From positions 293,376,604 through 293,440,603 of the forward strand of contig NC_057814.1 in assembly GCF_018294505.1 (NCBI RefSeq): a DNA stretch of 64,000 nucleotides, read 5' to 3'. Positions 1 through 10,078 of this stretch are shown here, piece by piece; within the stretch, counting starts at the first letter, position 1; each line of letters starts with the position of its first letter. The notes under the pieces were generated by a model. The model had not been told where the DNA came from. It ran no database searches and worked only from the letters and a program-made list of their open reading frames with translations. The position numbers were made by a program, and so were the translations under genes. This DNA comes from Triticum aestivum (lineage: Eukaryota > Streptophyta > Magnoliopsida > Poales > Poaceae).

Positions 1-47
1 GCCACTATCTCCAGATCTGCTCCATCCTTGCTCTGCATCTGCCGCCC

Positions 48-2675
48 ATGGTGCCGCGCAAGGTCAAGACTTCCTCAACACCGGCTTGGTATGAGCCGGC
101 CCTCGAGGCGCCCACTGTCACGGAGAAGAGCCTCGCCTCCGTGCGCCTGCTGACAGCGGGCTAGAGCAATGAGTGGGGGAAGACGGAGCTCCGGCTCGCG
201 TCCGACGAGCTAGAGCCTGAGGGGAGCACCTTCTTCCCCTTCTTCTCGAGCAGCGTCGCCGTCGGGTTGGTTCCTCCCTTCTCTGATTTCTTTTATGAAG
301 TCCTCGACCACTACGGGTTGCAGGCGTTGCATCTCCATCCCAACTCTGTCCTCCTCCTGTTCATCTTTGCCTACTACTGCAAGGCGTACCTGGGCGTTAT
401 GCCGTCCGTGGCGCTCCTTCGCCATTTCTTCTTCCTCCGCGTCAGCGACGAGCACACCTCCGGGTGTGCTAATTTCGTTGCGTGCGGCAAGGCCAACTCG
501 ATCTCGGGCACCGGGAAGAGGGCCGACAACATCCGATCCAAATGGGCCATGATGGATGCCTAGCGCGCCGACCCATGTCTGGCGTTGCCCATAGCGGCAC
601 CCCCTCCCAACAGGGGGTGGCCCAAGGCGGAGCTTGTCGACGAGCGGGCATCGCTGGTGTTGGGGCAGATGATGACTGACCTGAGGCCGGGCAACGCGAG
701 GGCGGCCGAGGTAACGGGGGCGATGCTCCTGAGGGAGTTCTTGACGCTGCGGGTTGCCCCACTCCAGGCGCGCGCGCGCCCCCTCTGGGAGCTTGAAGAA
801 GAGGAGAACAAGACCCGCCTGAGGCCAGGGGACCTGCCTGGCGATGAATTGGACGCCGTCCTGCGCCTCATAGTCGGGGACAACCAGGAGTACCCGCCTA
901 GCGCTTTCGTTCCCCTGTTCCAACGCAGGGACCGGGAGGAATTTGTTGCCTCCAAGCCGACCTTTGATGCACGCGGGCTGGTGCCGTCAATGCCTTCGGG
1001 AGTTCCTACGGCGCAGAAACCAGTGGAGGTGTCTTCTGGTGAGTCCCGCAGAGAGGGAGAAGAGGAGGACTCGGAGAAGACCCTGGAGGAGGTGGGGGAG
1101 ACTTCCCCCCTGAGCAAGGCCGAGATTCTCCGCGCCCTTCCTGATGATGCCGAGGCCGATGCCTTCCAAGGGGAGAGAGAGCAACCCCTCATCCCGACAA
1201 AGGGTAGGTCGTCGCCGGTAGCCCGTGGTGCCGCCCCCGTCCTAGCACCTCCTGGGGCTGGCTCCGGCTCTGCCTCTGCTCCGCCTGGTGCCGCCGGAGC
1301 CCGAACGCCTGCTCCTCAGGTCCTGAAGCTGTCAGGCTTCAAGCTTCTCAAGCGGTCAGTGGAATACGTCGCAGTGGATCTGTAAGTGTCTTAAGCTTCG
1401 CCTTGCCCTTGCTTGTACTCGTCGTTTCCTGAGACTCGCCCTTGGTTGATCAGGCCGACATCTTCGGCGAAGAAGAGGAAGGAAGACGCAGCGGCCGTGC
1501 CTCCCGCGGAGAAAGGAGGCAACAGCGCCCGCATCTTCCCGGCCCAGCCGTCCTCGCGAGGCCAAGAGGAGCCTCACCGCGTGGAGTTAGCCTCCATGGC
1601 CCCGCTGGCTCCGGAGGTGCCGGTACTTGGCGCGGCTGACGAGGTCCCAGCCGCTCCGGAACCCGCGGTCTCTCAAGCCCTGGTGATGATGTCGCTCCCT
1701 CCCACTACCGCATCTCCACTCCCTGGTCCTTCTGCTCCTGCTGCCATCTTGGAGCGTGCCCTTGCGGAGATGACCCAGCTGCAGGCGGATGTCCTGAGCG
1801 CGGACCCGCGCCTGGTGGCCGGGCGTCTGGAGCTGGCCTCTGGTTGGCTTCACTCCGACCTGGCAGTTCGCGCGGCGCTGGGTCAGGCTGCTGCGGCTTC
1901 CGAGAAGGAGAAGCAAGGAGCCGCCAACGCTTCGGCGGATCGTGAGGCGGCGCTAAAGGATGCCATGGCCGCCCGTGACCACTGCCAAGTGCTGGAGGGC
2001 GAGCTGCAGAGCCTGCGCGACAAGCACGCCGAAGAGGTGTGCTGCCGCCAAGCGAAGGAGGAGGAGATGAAGGCCCAGGAGGAAGCCGTCAAGAATCGTG
2101 ATGCAGAGTTGGCAGAGCTGGGGAAGAAGCAGGCCGTCGAGCGCAACCGGTTGGAGGAGCTGGAGCGGAAGATGAGGACGAGGGAGGCCGATCTTGACGC
2201 CAAGGCTCGAGTCCTGGCGGAAGACCGCGTGGCCTTTGCCAATCTCGAGAAGAGGTCTCGCAAGGCGCTGAAGACGCTCCACGAGCACGGCCTGGAGAAG
2301 CCTCTGGACACCGACGAGGACGGCCCCGCCCAGCTGCTTCCTCTCGTGGTGAAGGCGCTTGAGGAGGTCGTTGATGGTCTCGGTCCCATGGCGGAGGCAG
2401 AAGCTCGCGTCCTGTCTTCAGCCGCGCTGACTCGCGTCTTTAGCCACCTGCACCTTCGCGACCCCAACGCTTGCCTTGACGAGCTGCTGGAGCCTGTAGC
2501 TGAAGATCAGTACGAGGCGGCTGCCGCGGCCGTGCAAGATCAGGTGGGTGCCTTGCTGAGGAGGTTCTGCGGCTTTGTCTCCGCTCCTCTATCCGGCATC
2601 GTCGACCTTGCGGCTGGTGGTGAAGACAAAACCGATCACGAGGGAGCGCCTTCCGCTGGCGACGGCGACGTCTAG
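48..2675 (+). pseudogene. Antisense ORF of the Gypsy element ('putative gypsy type transposon' domain), with intron and two stops
   Basis: The frame opens at ATG 48 and is interrupted by in-frame TAG codons at 162-164 and 561-563. It otherwise stays open to 1381, and after removal of a 72-nt GT-AG intron (1382-1453) it continues in frame to the stop at 2673-2675. The 5' third contains a PNS-centred block (around 300-400) typical of the grass 'putative gypsy type transposon' domain (PF04195-like). The 3' half (about 1870-2300) is rich in Glu, Lys, Arg and Ala with heptad character, so a coiled coil is likely. The function of such ORFs is unknown. They are transcribed from the strand opposite to gag-pol. 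The two stops make this copy a probable pseudogene. Confidence 0.65.
1382..1453 (+). other. Predicted 72-nt GT-AG intron in the antisense ORF
   Basis: The donor CT|GTAAGT at 1381/1382 matches the plant consensus and the acceptor TTGATCAG|G ends at 1453. The upstream frame hits a stop at the donor (CTG TAA). Joining 1381 to 1454 continues the frame of the downstream ORF without a stop, which supports a real or ancestral intron. Confidence 0.6.
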
Positions 2676-4015
2676 AGGTGACCCGCGGCCATTCTTCCCG
2701 TTCCGTTCCTGCGACATGTAACAGGCCTCGTGGAGGCGTTTAGACTTTTATTTTGTATTGTGAGGACAATATGCTTGTAATATTTGCTTCGAGATTTCGC
2801 GATTTCCTTCCTATTTGCTTTGCGTTCTGCGTCGGCAGAGCCCGGCCCCGCGCATACCTCAACCGCCATTGGGCCGACCGGAGACCAAGACGGACCAAGG
2901 AGTGAGGGGCTACGTGACCAGTTAGGCTCCTGAGTCGCGATGCTCAGGAGTCCCCCTTGACGCGCAAACAGCATATAGGGAGAGTTCGTGGGGGTAGATT
3001 AATGTTCTACGTCGGCAGGGCCCGGCCCCGCGCATACCTCAACCGCCATTGGACCGACCGGAGACCAGGACGGACCAAGGAGTGAGGGGCTATGTGACCA
3101 GTTAGGCTCCTGAGTCGCGATGCTCAGGAGTCCCCCTTGACGTGCAAACAATTCCCATACCTGCCCTCGCCGAGGCCTCAGGAGGGGCGCGTGATGCCCA
3201 GGTTCGGGGACCTGGTTAGGTGGTGTGCGCTTGGGCGTGACCCGAGCGCAGCCCCCGTGCCCAGCCCCCATGCACGGCTTTCCCGAGGGGAGGCGTTGCG
3301 GTAAGGCTGGGCGCTGAGCTCTGCGCTCCCTGAGGTTGGCACGACCGTGGGGTCGCCCTCAGTTATTTATCACCAGCGCGGAGCATAGTGCTTCCGCTTG
3401 TGCACGGGCATAGCCGCTCCTCGGCAGTGTCGACAGCCAGCGCGGAGCATGGTGCTTCCACTTGGGCGTGGGATGGGGGCCCCTCCGGGAGGAGCCCCCG
3501 GGGCGTGTACAGCCCCGCCCTGACACGTGGCTTGCACGGCAGGGCTGCGAGGTGTATCTGGGCACTCGTGAGCCAGCGCGGGACTCACGAGGCCCTACCT
3601 CAAGGCGGGTTGCGCCTGGTCTTGAGTCTTGGTGAGTGTGTGTTCCTGCAAGGCAGTTAGATGCAAGCACTCTACGTCCTCAGGTCCCGGCCCTCGAGCG
3701 AGCTCAGCCGCCGCTGGTATGCCAGGTCGCGATGCCGTGGTCAAGGCCAGGGGTGAGGGCTGGAGAGCCAGTAAGAGCTCCTGAGTCGCGATGCTCAGGA
3801 ACCCCCCTTTTAACGTGCAAGCGAATTGCATGGGAAGAACAGGCGGGCGGCGGGCGAAGATACACGCCACCGGGTCTGGCCCGAGCGGCTTGGGGATGAT
3901 GCAGCCCGAGGGGCGCCCCCAGCAAAATAAGCTAAAGACTTAAGCAAAAGGGATACATGCCACAGGGACGGACCCATGCGGCCTGGGAATAATGTGGCCC
4001 GAGGGGCGCTCCCAG
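2676..4015. repeat. Spacer with direct repeats, three of them carrying a hairpin
   Basis: This spacer lies between the antisense ORF and the pol remnant and has no credible ORF. A unit of about 150-180 bp starts at 2825 and recurs at 3005 (offset 180, nearly identical) and in a diverged form at about 3669-3822. Each copy ends with CTCCTGAG-N8-CTCAGGAG (2927-2950, 3107-3130, 3778-3800), an 8-bp stem that the third copy keeps for 7 bp. Two further repeat pairs occur: about 30 bp at 3372 and 3437, and about 50 bp at 3879 and 3967. Confidence 0.7.
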
Positions 4016-4101
4016 CTTAAACGAACTTGGAAGATGTCACCTGGTTCTGTAGACGAAGTAGAGTTGGTGCAGCTGAAGCCGCGTGTTGAAGGAATGGCTC
4101 C

Positions 4102-4548
4102 TCATGAGCCACCGGGGCCCTGAGCCTCGGGAGGCTCTGGGGGTTCAGGAGGTTCCCTGAAGGCCATCTCCATCTCCTCCAGGACGGCGTGGAACCTGGC
4201 CTCCCGAGCCGCCAGGACTTGCCGCACGTTGCGCTGATAGGCTGACGCCACGCTTGGCAAGCCGAAGGGCATGCGAACGTAGCTGTGTGGTGGGCCCTCG
4301 CAGCGGCCCACACGCGATGGCCAGAAGCGCTCCTGAGATGCGGCCCTGTTGAGCCCTGGGACGTCGACGCAGACACGCAACCCGGCATCCTCGCCTGGAT
4401 GGGGAGCTGTGCCTTGTGAGCGGCTGTGGCCGCGCATGGCTCTTGCTTCTTGCAGTTCCTGGGTAGTATTGGTGATGAACTCCTGGGTGGTGGGCACTCC
4501 TTGCCCTGTGCTCTCCTGAGGAAAGTGTGCCGTGAGGCACGCTTCCAA
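4102..4548 (-). pseudogene. Reverse transcriptase stub of the Gypsy element
   Basis: The reading frame contains two short RT-like blocks: VCVDVPGLNRA (canonical form is like CVDFxxLNxA) and SYVRMPFGLPSVASAYQRNV (canonical YxxMPFGLxxAxxxYQ). In an intact Gypsy RT these are separated by roughly 60-80 residues holding the first catalytic Asp block. Here they are only about 20 residues apart, so that segment has been deleted. The frame then runs into a proline-rich tail. No YxDD box, RNase H or integrase follows before the repeat spacer. The product would be inactive. Confidence 0.6.
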
Positions 4549-4647
4549 GTGGTGCCCAAGCGCTTCCCTCGTGAGGTTGGCAAGGTCTGAGGCTCTCCAG
4601 AAGAGAGCCCCCGAGCCCTGCCTGAGGAGGGCGCCGGGCGCGCTTTC

Positions 4648-5079
4648 CTATGCGGTGGAGGGACGCGTCCCTGGAGCGGGCGCTGATCCTGACGAGGCTC
4701 CTGCCGCGACGCCGTCCTCCTGAGGTCCTGCGCGGCGCGGCAGCTTCTTCCTAGGGATGGTCTCCGGAGGGCCTTCACTTCTGCTGTCGGGGTCGTCGAT
4801 TGCTGCGGCTTGAAAGGCGCGCTCAAGGGAGCACACCGCATCCCTCTCTTCACACGGGACCATGATGATTCCTCCGCTTCCTGGCATCTTGAGAACGTTG
4901 TAGCCATGATGGGTGACTGCCATGAACTTGGCCAGGGCTGGATACCCGAGGATGGCATTATACGGCAGGCAGATGTGCACGACATCGAAGTCGATGAGCT
5001 TGGTGCGATAGTTCTTGCGCTCCCCGAAGGTGACAGGCAGGCGGACCTGCCCTATTGGTGTGGTGGAACCGTCGATCAC
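4648..5079 (-). pseudogene. Protease-downstream/pol N-terminal segment of the Gypsy element
   Basis: This 143-codon frame follows gag after an in-frame TAG near 5105. It contains the downstream half of a Gypsy retropepsin region: a block with IDGSTTPIGQVRLPVTFG and a later HICLPYNAILGYPALAKF, which matches the FDVVDLPYNAILGRPALxKF-type signature common in plant Gypsy elements. The active-site motif LIDGGAGLNVLF lies upstream at the end of the gag frame. Together the two frames make one protease domain split by a stop codon. The C-terminal part becomes low complexity and leads into the RT stub in another frame. Confidence 0.6.
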
Positions 5080-5106
5080 TCCTGAGAAAGGCTTGGTTGG
5101 CTGGAG

Positions 5107-6864
5107 CTACTCATATGGTACTTGGAGGTTGTCGAACGTGTCGACGAACAGGACGTTGAGCCCTGCGCCGCCGTCGATGAGAGTCTTGGTGACTTGCACA
5201 GTGCTGATGACCGGGGAACACAGCATAGGGAGGGCGCCAGCGGTGGCTGCGCACTTGAGCTGGTCTGCCGAGTTGAAGGTGATGGCACACTGGGACCACC
5301 TGTGCGGGCACGTGGCCTCGAGCTTGGGGAGCGCCGCATTCACCTCGCGAGCGAACTGTTTGAAGATGCGCTGAGAGGCTGGGGCCTGGGAACCGCCCAA
5401 GATGCAGGCGGTCGCACGCGGCTCCTGGAAGCCCCCAGCCCCCTCGTCCTGGTGGTGGTCGTCGCTCCTCCTTGGCGGCGGCAGCGGAGGAAGACCGGCG
5501 TTGCCCTGGGGGCGATCCTCACGAGGCTGGTCCCTCCAGGCACCCTCGCGAGGTTGGTCCTGCCAGCGGTCCTCACGAGGCCGGTCGCGCCACTCCTGGC
5601 ACGGGCCACGGTCGTCCCAGCGTCCTCTTCCGCGGTCGTAGCCCCGGTCGTTGCGCTCGGGGCGTCGACCGTAGCGTCCTTCCCGTATGGCTCTGAGCTC
5701 TTGGCAGTCGCTGCTGTTGTGGGTGTTCAGGTTGTGGAAGGCGCAGAACGGTCGGCCGTTCTTGGATGACTTGGGCTGATCTCTGCCTCGCTTGGTGTCG
5801 GGCTCCGCTGCGAGCACCACTGCCTCTTTGCGCTTCACGTCCTTGGCCTTGGCCTTCTTCTCCTCCGCTCCTGCAGCTGGCAGCTCAAGGAGGGAAAGGT
5901 GCCCCTCCTCTGCTCTTGCGCACTTGGTCGCCAGGTTGAACAGCTCCTGAGATGTGCAAAGCTCCTCGTGGATAGCGAGTTCTTCCTTCATCTTGACGTC
6001 ACGGACGCCGTCCGAGAACGCGGAGATGATGGCTTCGTCTGTGACCTTGGGGATCTTGAGGCGGGTGTTGTTGAAGCGCTGAATGTACTTCTGGAGGGTC
6101 TCTCCTGGTTGTTGCTTGATGCGGCGTAGGTCACCCGCGGCCGGTGGGCGGCCGCGAGTGCCCTGGAAGTTGGCGACGAAACGGTCACGTATCTCGTCCC
6201 AGGAGGAGATCGAGCCATGCTGCAGGTTCAGGAGCCAGGAGCGGGCCCCATCCTTGAGAGCCATGGGAAACCAGTTCGCCATGACTTTTTCGTCGCCGTT
6301 GGCCGCATCGATGCTCAGCTCATAGAGCTGCAGGAACTCCGCGGGGTCGGCGGTGCCGTCGTAGCGAGGAGGCAGATCTGGTTTGAACTTGCCTGGCCAG
6401 GCGACGCTACACAGCTCGGGGGTGAAGGCGCGGCAGCCGGCCGTGGTCGCCGGGGCCCGCTTCTGAGGTGGAGCTTGGTCTTGGCGAGGTCCGCGCTGCG
6501 CCACTGCAGGCGGCACGCGGTCTTGACGAGGTGGCGCGGGGAGCGCCGGCGCAGCTTCTCGCGGCCGCGGGATTTCTTGGCAGCTTCTTTCTTCACGCGC
6601 GGACGCCGGGCGCGGTGGATCACGCCGCGGAGGCGCGTGCCTTGGTGCCAAGGCACCATCTTGGGGCTGATGTGGTGGAGGCATGCCATGAGCCCCGTCG
6701 CCCGCGGCTGGTTGAGGGGGAGGCAGAGAGTGGGACGGCGCCGGAGAGCCCCCTACGGTGTGGACGAGCTCGGCGACACGGTCGAGCCACTCCTCATAGA
6801 GGTCGTCGATGGGGCGGTAACGCAGGAGCTCGTTCGCCGCGATGAGCGCGGCCCGTGCCTCCAT
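5107..6864 (-). CDS. Gag polyprotein (with protease start) of the Gypsy element
   Basis: A 585-codon open frame on the minus strand. After a Pro/Arg-rich N-terminal third it has a retrotransposon gag core: PRYDGTADPAEFLQLYE near residue 170, then SWDEIRDRFVANFQGTRGRP and the GETLQKYIQRFN block. A C-x2-H-x4-H-x4-C knuckle (CAFHNLNTHNSSDC, near residue 380) follows, as in Tat-type gag. An Arg/Asp-rich tract with repeated QPRED-like units (about 400-460) comes next. The C-terminus carries LIDGGAGLNVLF, the retropepsin active site in its D-G/S-G form. The product would form the virus-like particle. The frame is intact, but downstream pol is deleted. Confidence 0.75.
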   Translation of the reverse strand: MEARAALIAANELLRYRPIDDLYEEWLDRVAELVHTVGGSPAPSHSLPPPQPAAGDGAHGMPPPHQPQDGALAPRHAPPRRDPPRPASAREERSCQEIPRPREAAPALPAPPRQDRVPPAVAQRGPRQDQAPPQKRAPATTAGCRAFTPELCSVAWPGKFKPDLPPRYDGTADPAEFLQLYELSIDAANGDEKVMANWFPMALKDGARSWLLNLQHGSISSWDEIRDRFVANFQGTRGRPPAAGDLRRIKQQPGETLQKYIQRFNNTRLKIPKVTDEAIISAFSDGVRDVKMKEELAIHEELCTSQELFNLATKCARAEEGHLSLLELPAAGAEEKKAKAKDVKRKEAVVLAAEPDTKRGRDQPKSSKNGRPFCAFHNLNTHNSSDCQELRAIREGRYGRRPERNDRGYDRGRGRWDDRGPCQEWRDRPREDRWQDQPREGAWRDQPREDRPQGNAGLPPLPPPRRSDDHHQDEGAGGFQEPRATACILGGSQAPASQRIFKQFAREVNAALPKLEATCPHRWSQCAITFNSADQLKCAATAGALPMLCSPVISTVQVTKTLIDGGAGLNVLFVDTFDNLQVPYE

Positions 6865-7160
6865 GGGAGCGCGGTGCGCGTGAGACGGGGAACCGGCAGG
6901 GGTAAGTCATGGAGTAGCGGTGCGGCCGTCTTGCCGCACCGAAGGATGCAGCGAGGACACTTGCTGCTCGTTCCCCGCCGGGCCGGTGGCAGCATTGGCG
7001 GCGGGAGACGGAGAACGACGGGGTGGCCCGCCTACAGGAGCCGTCTGAGCGACGCGGGCGGATAGGGCAGCCCGACGCTCAGCTCGAGCACGGTGAGCGT
7101 CCGCCATGGAAACGACGGAGCGATGGAGCAACGAACTGATGGAAGGGAAACTACGGCGCA

Positions 7161-7178
7161 CCCCTACCTGGCGCGCCA
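7161..7178 (-). other. Primer-binding site of the Gypsy element
   Basis: Read on the minus strand, the 18 nt TGGCGCGCCAGGTAGGGG begins two bases after the LTR end. It starts with TGG, complementary to a tRNA CCA end. The tRNA species was not determined. Confidence 0.6.
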
Positions 7179-7180
7179 AA

Positions 7181-8071
7181 TGTCGGATGTGGGGTTCTGG
7201 CAAACCCTTAAGGTTCGAACACTGGGGTGCGCGCGAAGTCTCTCCCTCCTACCGATCTACGCTCTAGCTCGCTACGATCTCGCGGATGAACTCGACGAAC
7301 TCGCAACACAGGAAGACACGAGGTTTATACTGGTTCGGGCCTCCGTTGTGGTGTAATACCCTACTCCAGTGTGGTGGTGGTGGATTGCCTCTCGGGCTGA
7401 TGATGAACAGTACAAGGGAAGAACAGCCTCCTGAGGTTGAGGTGTTCTTGTGCTTGTGAACTTGTGGCGTGAGGATTCGATGCCTCTACTGTGGTGGCTA
7501 GCTCTACTTATATAGGCCCTGGTCCTCTTCCCAAATATCGAGCGGGAAGGGAGCCAACAACGGCGGGCAAATTTGAAGGGGGGCAGCTAGTACAAGCTAT
7601 CCTGACAAAAGCGGTCTTCGCCTGCGAAAAGCTCTGGGGTGACGCCGTCTTGGGCTCCACGATGACCTCCGCCTTGCCGTCCTCCTGGTCTTGGTCTCGT
7701 TGCACCAATATGGCAACCTTTGCCTGATGCCTCGGTACTCTTCGCCTGCGCTGGACTCCTTAGCACCAAAGAGGAAATAAGGACGATGTGCGCACTGGCG
7801 CCCGCCTGGCGCCCGCCTGGTACCGTTCGTCATGGCTCACGTCACGAGAGCCTCGTGAGGTTTGCCTTGCCTTGATATCTTCGCTCCTCGTGAGCCTGCC
7901 TGGCTAGGCCACTCCAGAGGAGGTCTTGCGTCGTCCGCCTCGCGAGGCTTGGACCCTCACGAGGGTCTTGGGTGCCTTGTTGACGAATATGGGTCGTATG
8001 GCCCGCTGCCTAGCCACGCTGTGGGCCGCAGGCAGGCAAGTCTGGGGACCCCCGTTCCCAGAACGCCGACA
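7181..8071 (-). repeat. 5' LTR of the Gypsy element
   Basis: On the plus strand the block starts TGTCGGATGTGGGG and ends GAACGCCGACA, giving the TGTCGG...CCGACA terminal inverted repeat expected of an LTR, 891 bp long. Read on the minus strand it has a TATA box (CCTATATAAGTAGAGC, about 7503-7517) and is followed at once by the primer-binding site and gag. The partner LTR is outside the window, so the 5-bp target duplication (TAATC on this side, 8072-8076) cannot be confirmed. Confidence 0.7.
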
Positions 8072-8312
8072 TAATCTAGATTTATATTTGCTTTTGGCCA
8101 TCCTCCGGCAAAACCTGACGTCGGGCGAGCAGCTACTGCCTGTGCATAGATCTGGAGTATGCACGTACACGAGGCATCGTCGGGCCAGACCTGAACAGGT
8201 GCACAGCCACGCGTGGCGAAGAGTAACTGCCATATATGTCTTAATTTTCTCTTTTACTATGCCCTCTAGCCACACGCACTTCATCCAAAATGCAGGGTTG
8301 ACAAAAACAAGG

Positions 8313-8430
8313 CGGTCATTGGAGTGTTGCGCCTGGCAGGAGACGCGATGCATGGGATTGATCAAACTGGGTTGTCGCTGGGGTAGTGCACCTAGCCAGG
8401 AATGCAGGGCATGGGATTAGTGAAACTGGG
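8313..8430. repeat. Imperfect tandem duplication (about 59-62 bp x 2)
   Basis: Two adjacent units each end in CATGGGATTRRTSAAACTGG and begin with a GGYGGTC/GTTGTC-like stretch. The array lies just upstream of the TATA box of the B3 pseudogene. Confidence 0.5.
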
Positions 8431-8473
8431 CGGTCACAGAAAAATAGTGAAGAGCCAGCCCTCGCGCCTTCCC

Positions 8474-8479
8474 TATAAA
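8474..8479 (+). promoter_or_regulatory. TATA box of the B3-like (pseudo)gene
   Basis: TATAAA within CCCTATAAAGAGG lies 106 bp upstream of the ATG at 8585. It is preceded by GC-rich sequence and followed by a pyrimidine-rich leader, a typical plant core promoter layout. Confidence 0.5.
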
Positions 8480-8584
8480 GAGGGGGGTCGCGGAGAGCGA
8501 TGCTCATATCACCTCTTTCCATTCCAATCCCCCAGCCATCATTGCCTTCCTTCTTCACCTTCCCCTCCTGAATCTGTTGTCACT

Positions 8585-9304
8585 ATGGCCAGGGAAAGGG
8601 TCGAGCTCGTGCATCCGTCGTTGTTGCGAGAGCTTCTCCTCGGCACCACGCACACGTTCCGGCCATAGCTACGGAGGCCGGCTCCAGCTGTCCGTGGTCA
8701 TGGCAAACGCGGCGCCCGAGGTTGGGGTGGCCACGGTGGAGCACTCGTCGTTTCATCTGCAGCTACTCCTCCCCCGGCAGAAGGCCATACGGAGGACACG
8801 GCGCACGAGTTCGTCGTGGAACTGCGCCATCGGCTAGAGAGCTAGCTGCGTCTTCCCCATCCCTTTGCTAGGATGATGGAAGACAGCCATCCGCGTGGCC
8901 TGTGGCTATGCATGGACGGCCGCTGCAACGGCCCCATCTGGGTGACTGTCGAGATCTCCGCCAACGACATCATGTACTTCACACACGGATGGAAGTCCTT
9001 CGTCCACTCCCACAGCTTGGGGCAGGGACACCTTCTTCACTTCAGGCTGGTCGGATCTGACACGCTCTTTGTGAAGTTCTTCGGGGCTTCAGGCGCTCGC
9101 CTGGAATGCTGCGCGAAGAGCTCGAGCGACAGCGACACCGCTTCCTCCAGCGAGACCGAGGACGATGATACGACTCTCCAAGTGTCAAGATCAAGGACGA
9201 CGGCTCCAGCTCCAGCTGAACACCGGCAGCACCATCATTTGGTCTTCCGGGAGCGAGTCGGGCTTCGCCTAGGCACTCCTTTTGCCCATGTATTGCACTC
9301 GGTG
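8585..9304 (+). pseudogene. B3 DNA-binding-domain protein pseudogene
   Basis: The ATG at 8585 opens a 27-codon start (MARERVELVHPSLLREL...), as in some grass B3 proteins, but it ends at a TAG. The frame used downstream (around 8790-9180) carries HEFVVELRHRL, one in-frame TAG near 8838, then DGRCNGPIWVTVEIS, YFTHGWKSFVHSH and LLHFRLVGSDTLFVKFFG. That order matches the second half of a B3 fold (the GWKxFxxxHxLxxGxxLxFR signature). An acidic Ser/Glu/Asp tail follows. A frameshift near 9180 replaces a probable short SSSS-ending C-terminus by an unrelated extension. The near-repeat GGCCATA-CGGAGG at about 8664 and 8785 suggests that an insertion broke the N-terminus. A B3 protein would bind DNA in the nucleus. 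This copy looks inactive. Confidence 0.6.
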
Positions 9305-10078
9305 TAAACCCTGCGGGGAAGGGCTAAGAAAATGTTATCGAGCACTCCTTAATGAATATCTACCGTTTATCATGCTCAGATGAATGTGTGTTGTCTCCCT
9401 TGTTTCTCTTCATCTTTGTATGATTTGATTTTGTACCCTACGCATGCCAGAAGCTTGCCGGGGCACGCACTTGTCGCGAACGCTTGAGGAACGGGTCCTT
9501 AGCAGCTTGCCAGTAGTGTTGCCGCCGACAAGTTTTCCTTTAACGTTTTCAATGCAGCTACTTAAATTGTTGAGCGGGCCCGAAACAAAGTAAGAGCGCG
9601 AATGATCACGACAAGGTTCCTTCGCGTGCAAGTTTCTCATACAAACACAAAATCGTTTCAAAGGGGAATTGCAGATATAACAAGGAAATTGTTTCAAAGT
9701 TTTTCAACTTAGCTTTTCCCTTATGTTGTTTTTCTTGTTGTACGAAATGATCACTTGAAACGCCAATGCCATTTAAATGGTATTCCCATTGTCACTCCCC
9801 CCGGGAAGCTTGTACGCGAGGGATCCTTCCGTCCTTTGAGAAAAAGAAAGAAGAGAAAAGAGTGGTTTGGAAACTTTGGCGGTTCATCAGCCATCTCATA
9901 CAAATCAAAGTGTAATCACAACATCACATGCATTTATACATAAATGAATATGTAGAAACACTTAGTTTTATTCGCATACGCACATGATCTATGCCTGGCT
10001 TTGTACAAAGGCTAACAAGTCTTGCCGACAAAGCTTGTACAAAAGGGGTTGTTGGTAATAAGGCTCGGCAACTGCGCC
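9305..10078. other. Intervening sequence without a recognisable gene
   Basis: The start contains AATGAATATC, a possible poly(A) signal for the B3 pseudogene. The right part is probably the untranslated region downstream of the Gypsy integrase fragment that ends at 10079. No ORF above background and no clear LTR ends were seen. Confidence 0.4.

Larger units (their letters stand above)
1..8071 (-). mobile_element. Internally deleted Ty3/Gypsy (Tat-like) LTR retrotransposon
   Basis: The element runs right to left. Its 5' LTR is at 7181-8071, followed by a primer-binding site, gag (6864-5107), a protease region (5079-4648) and a reverse transcriptase stub (4548-4102). A repeat-rich spacer follows, then an ORF on the opposite strand (48-2675). 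The 3' LTR must lie left of the window. A long ORF antisense to gag-pol, placed between pol and the 3' LTR, is known from the Tat lineage of plant Gypsy elements. The element has lost most of the reverse transcriptase and all RNase H and integrase coding, so it cannot be autonomous. The lineage assignment is inference from organisation and motifs. Confidence 0.75.

Noticed and set aside
560..1192. Minus-strand frames opposite the antisense ORF of the Gypsy element
   Set aside because: They are mirror frames of a GC-rich coding region and have no motif. The plus-strand frame has the domain similarity and the spliceable intron.
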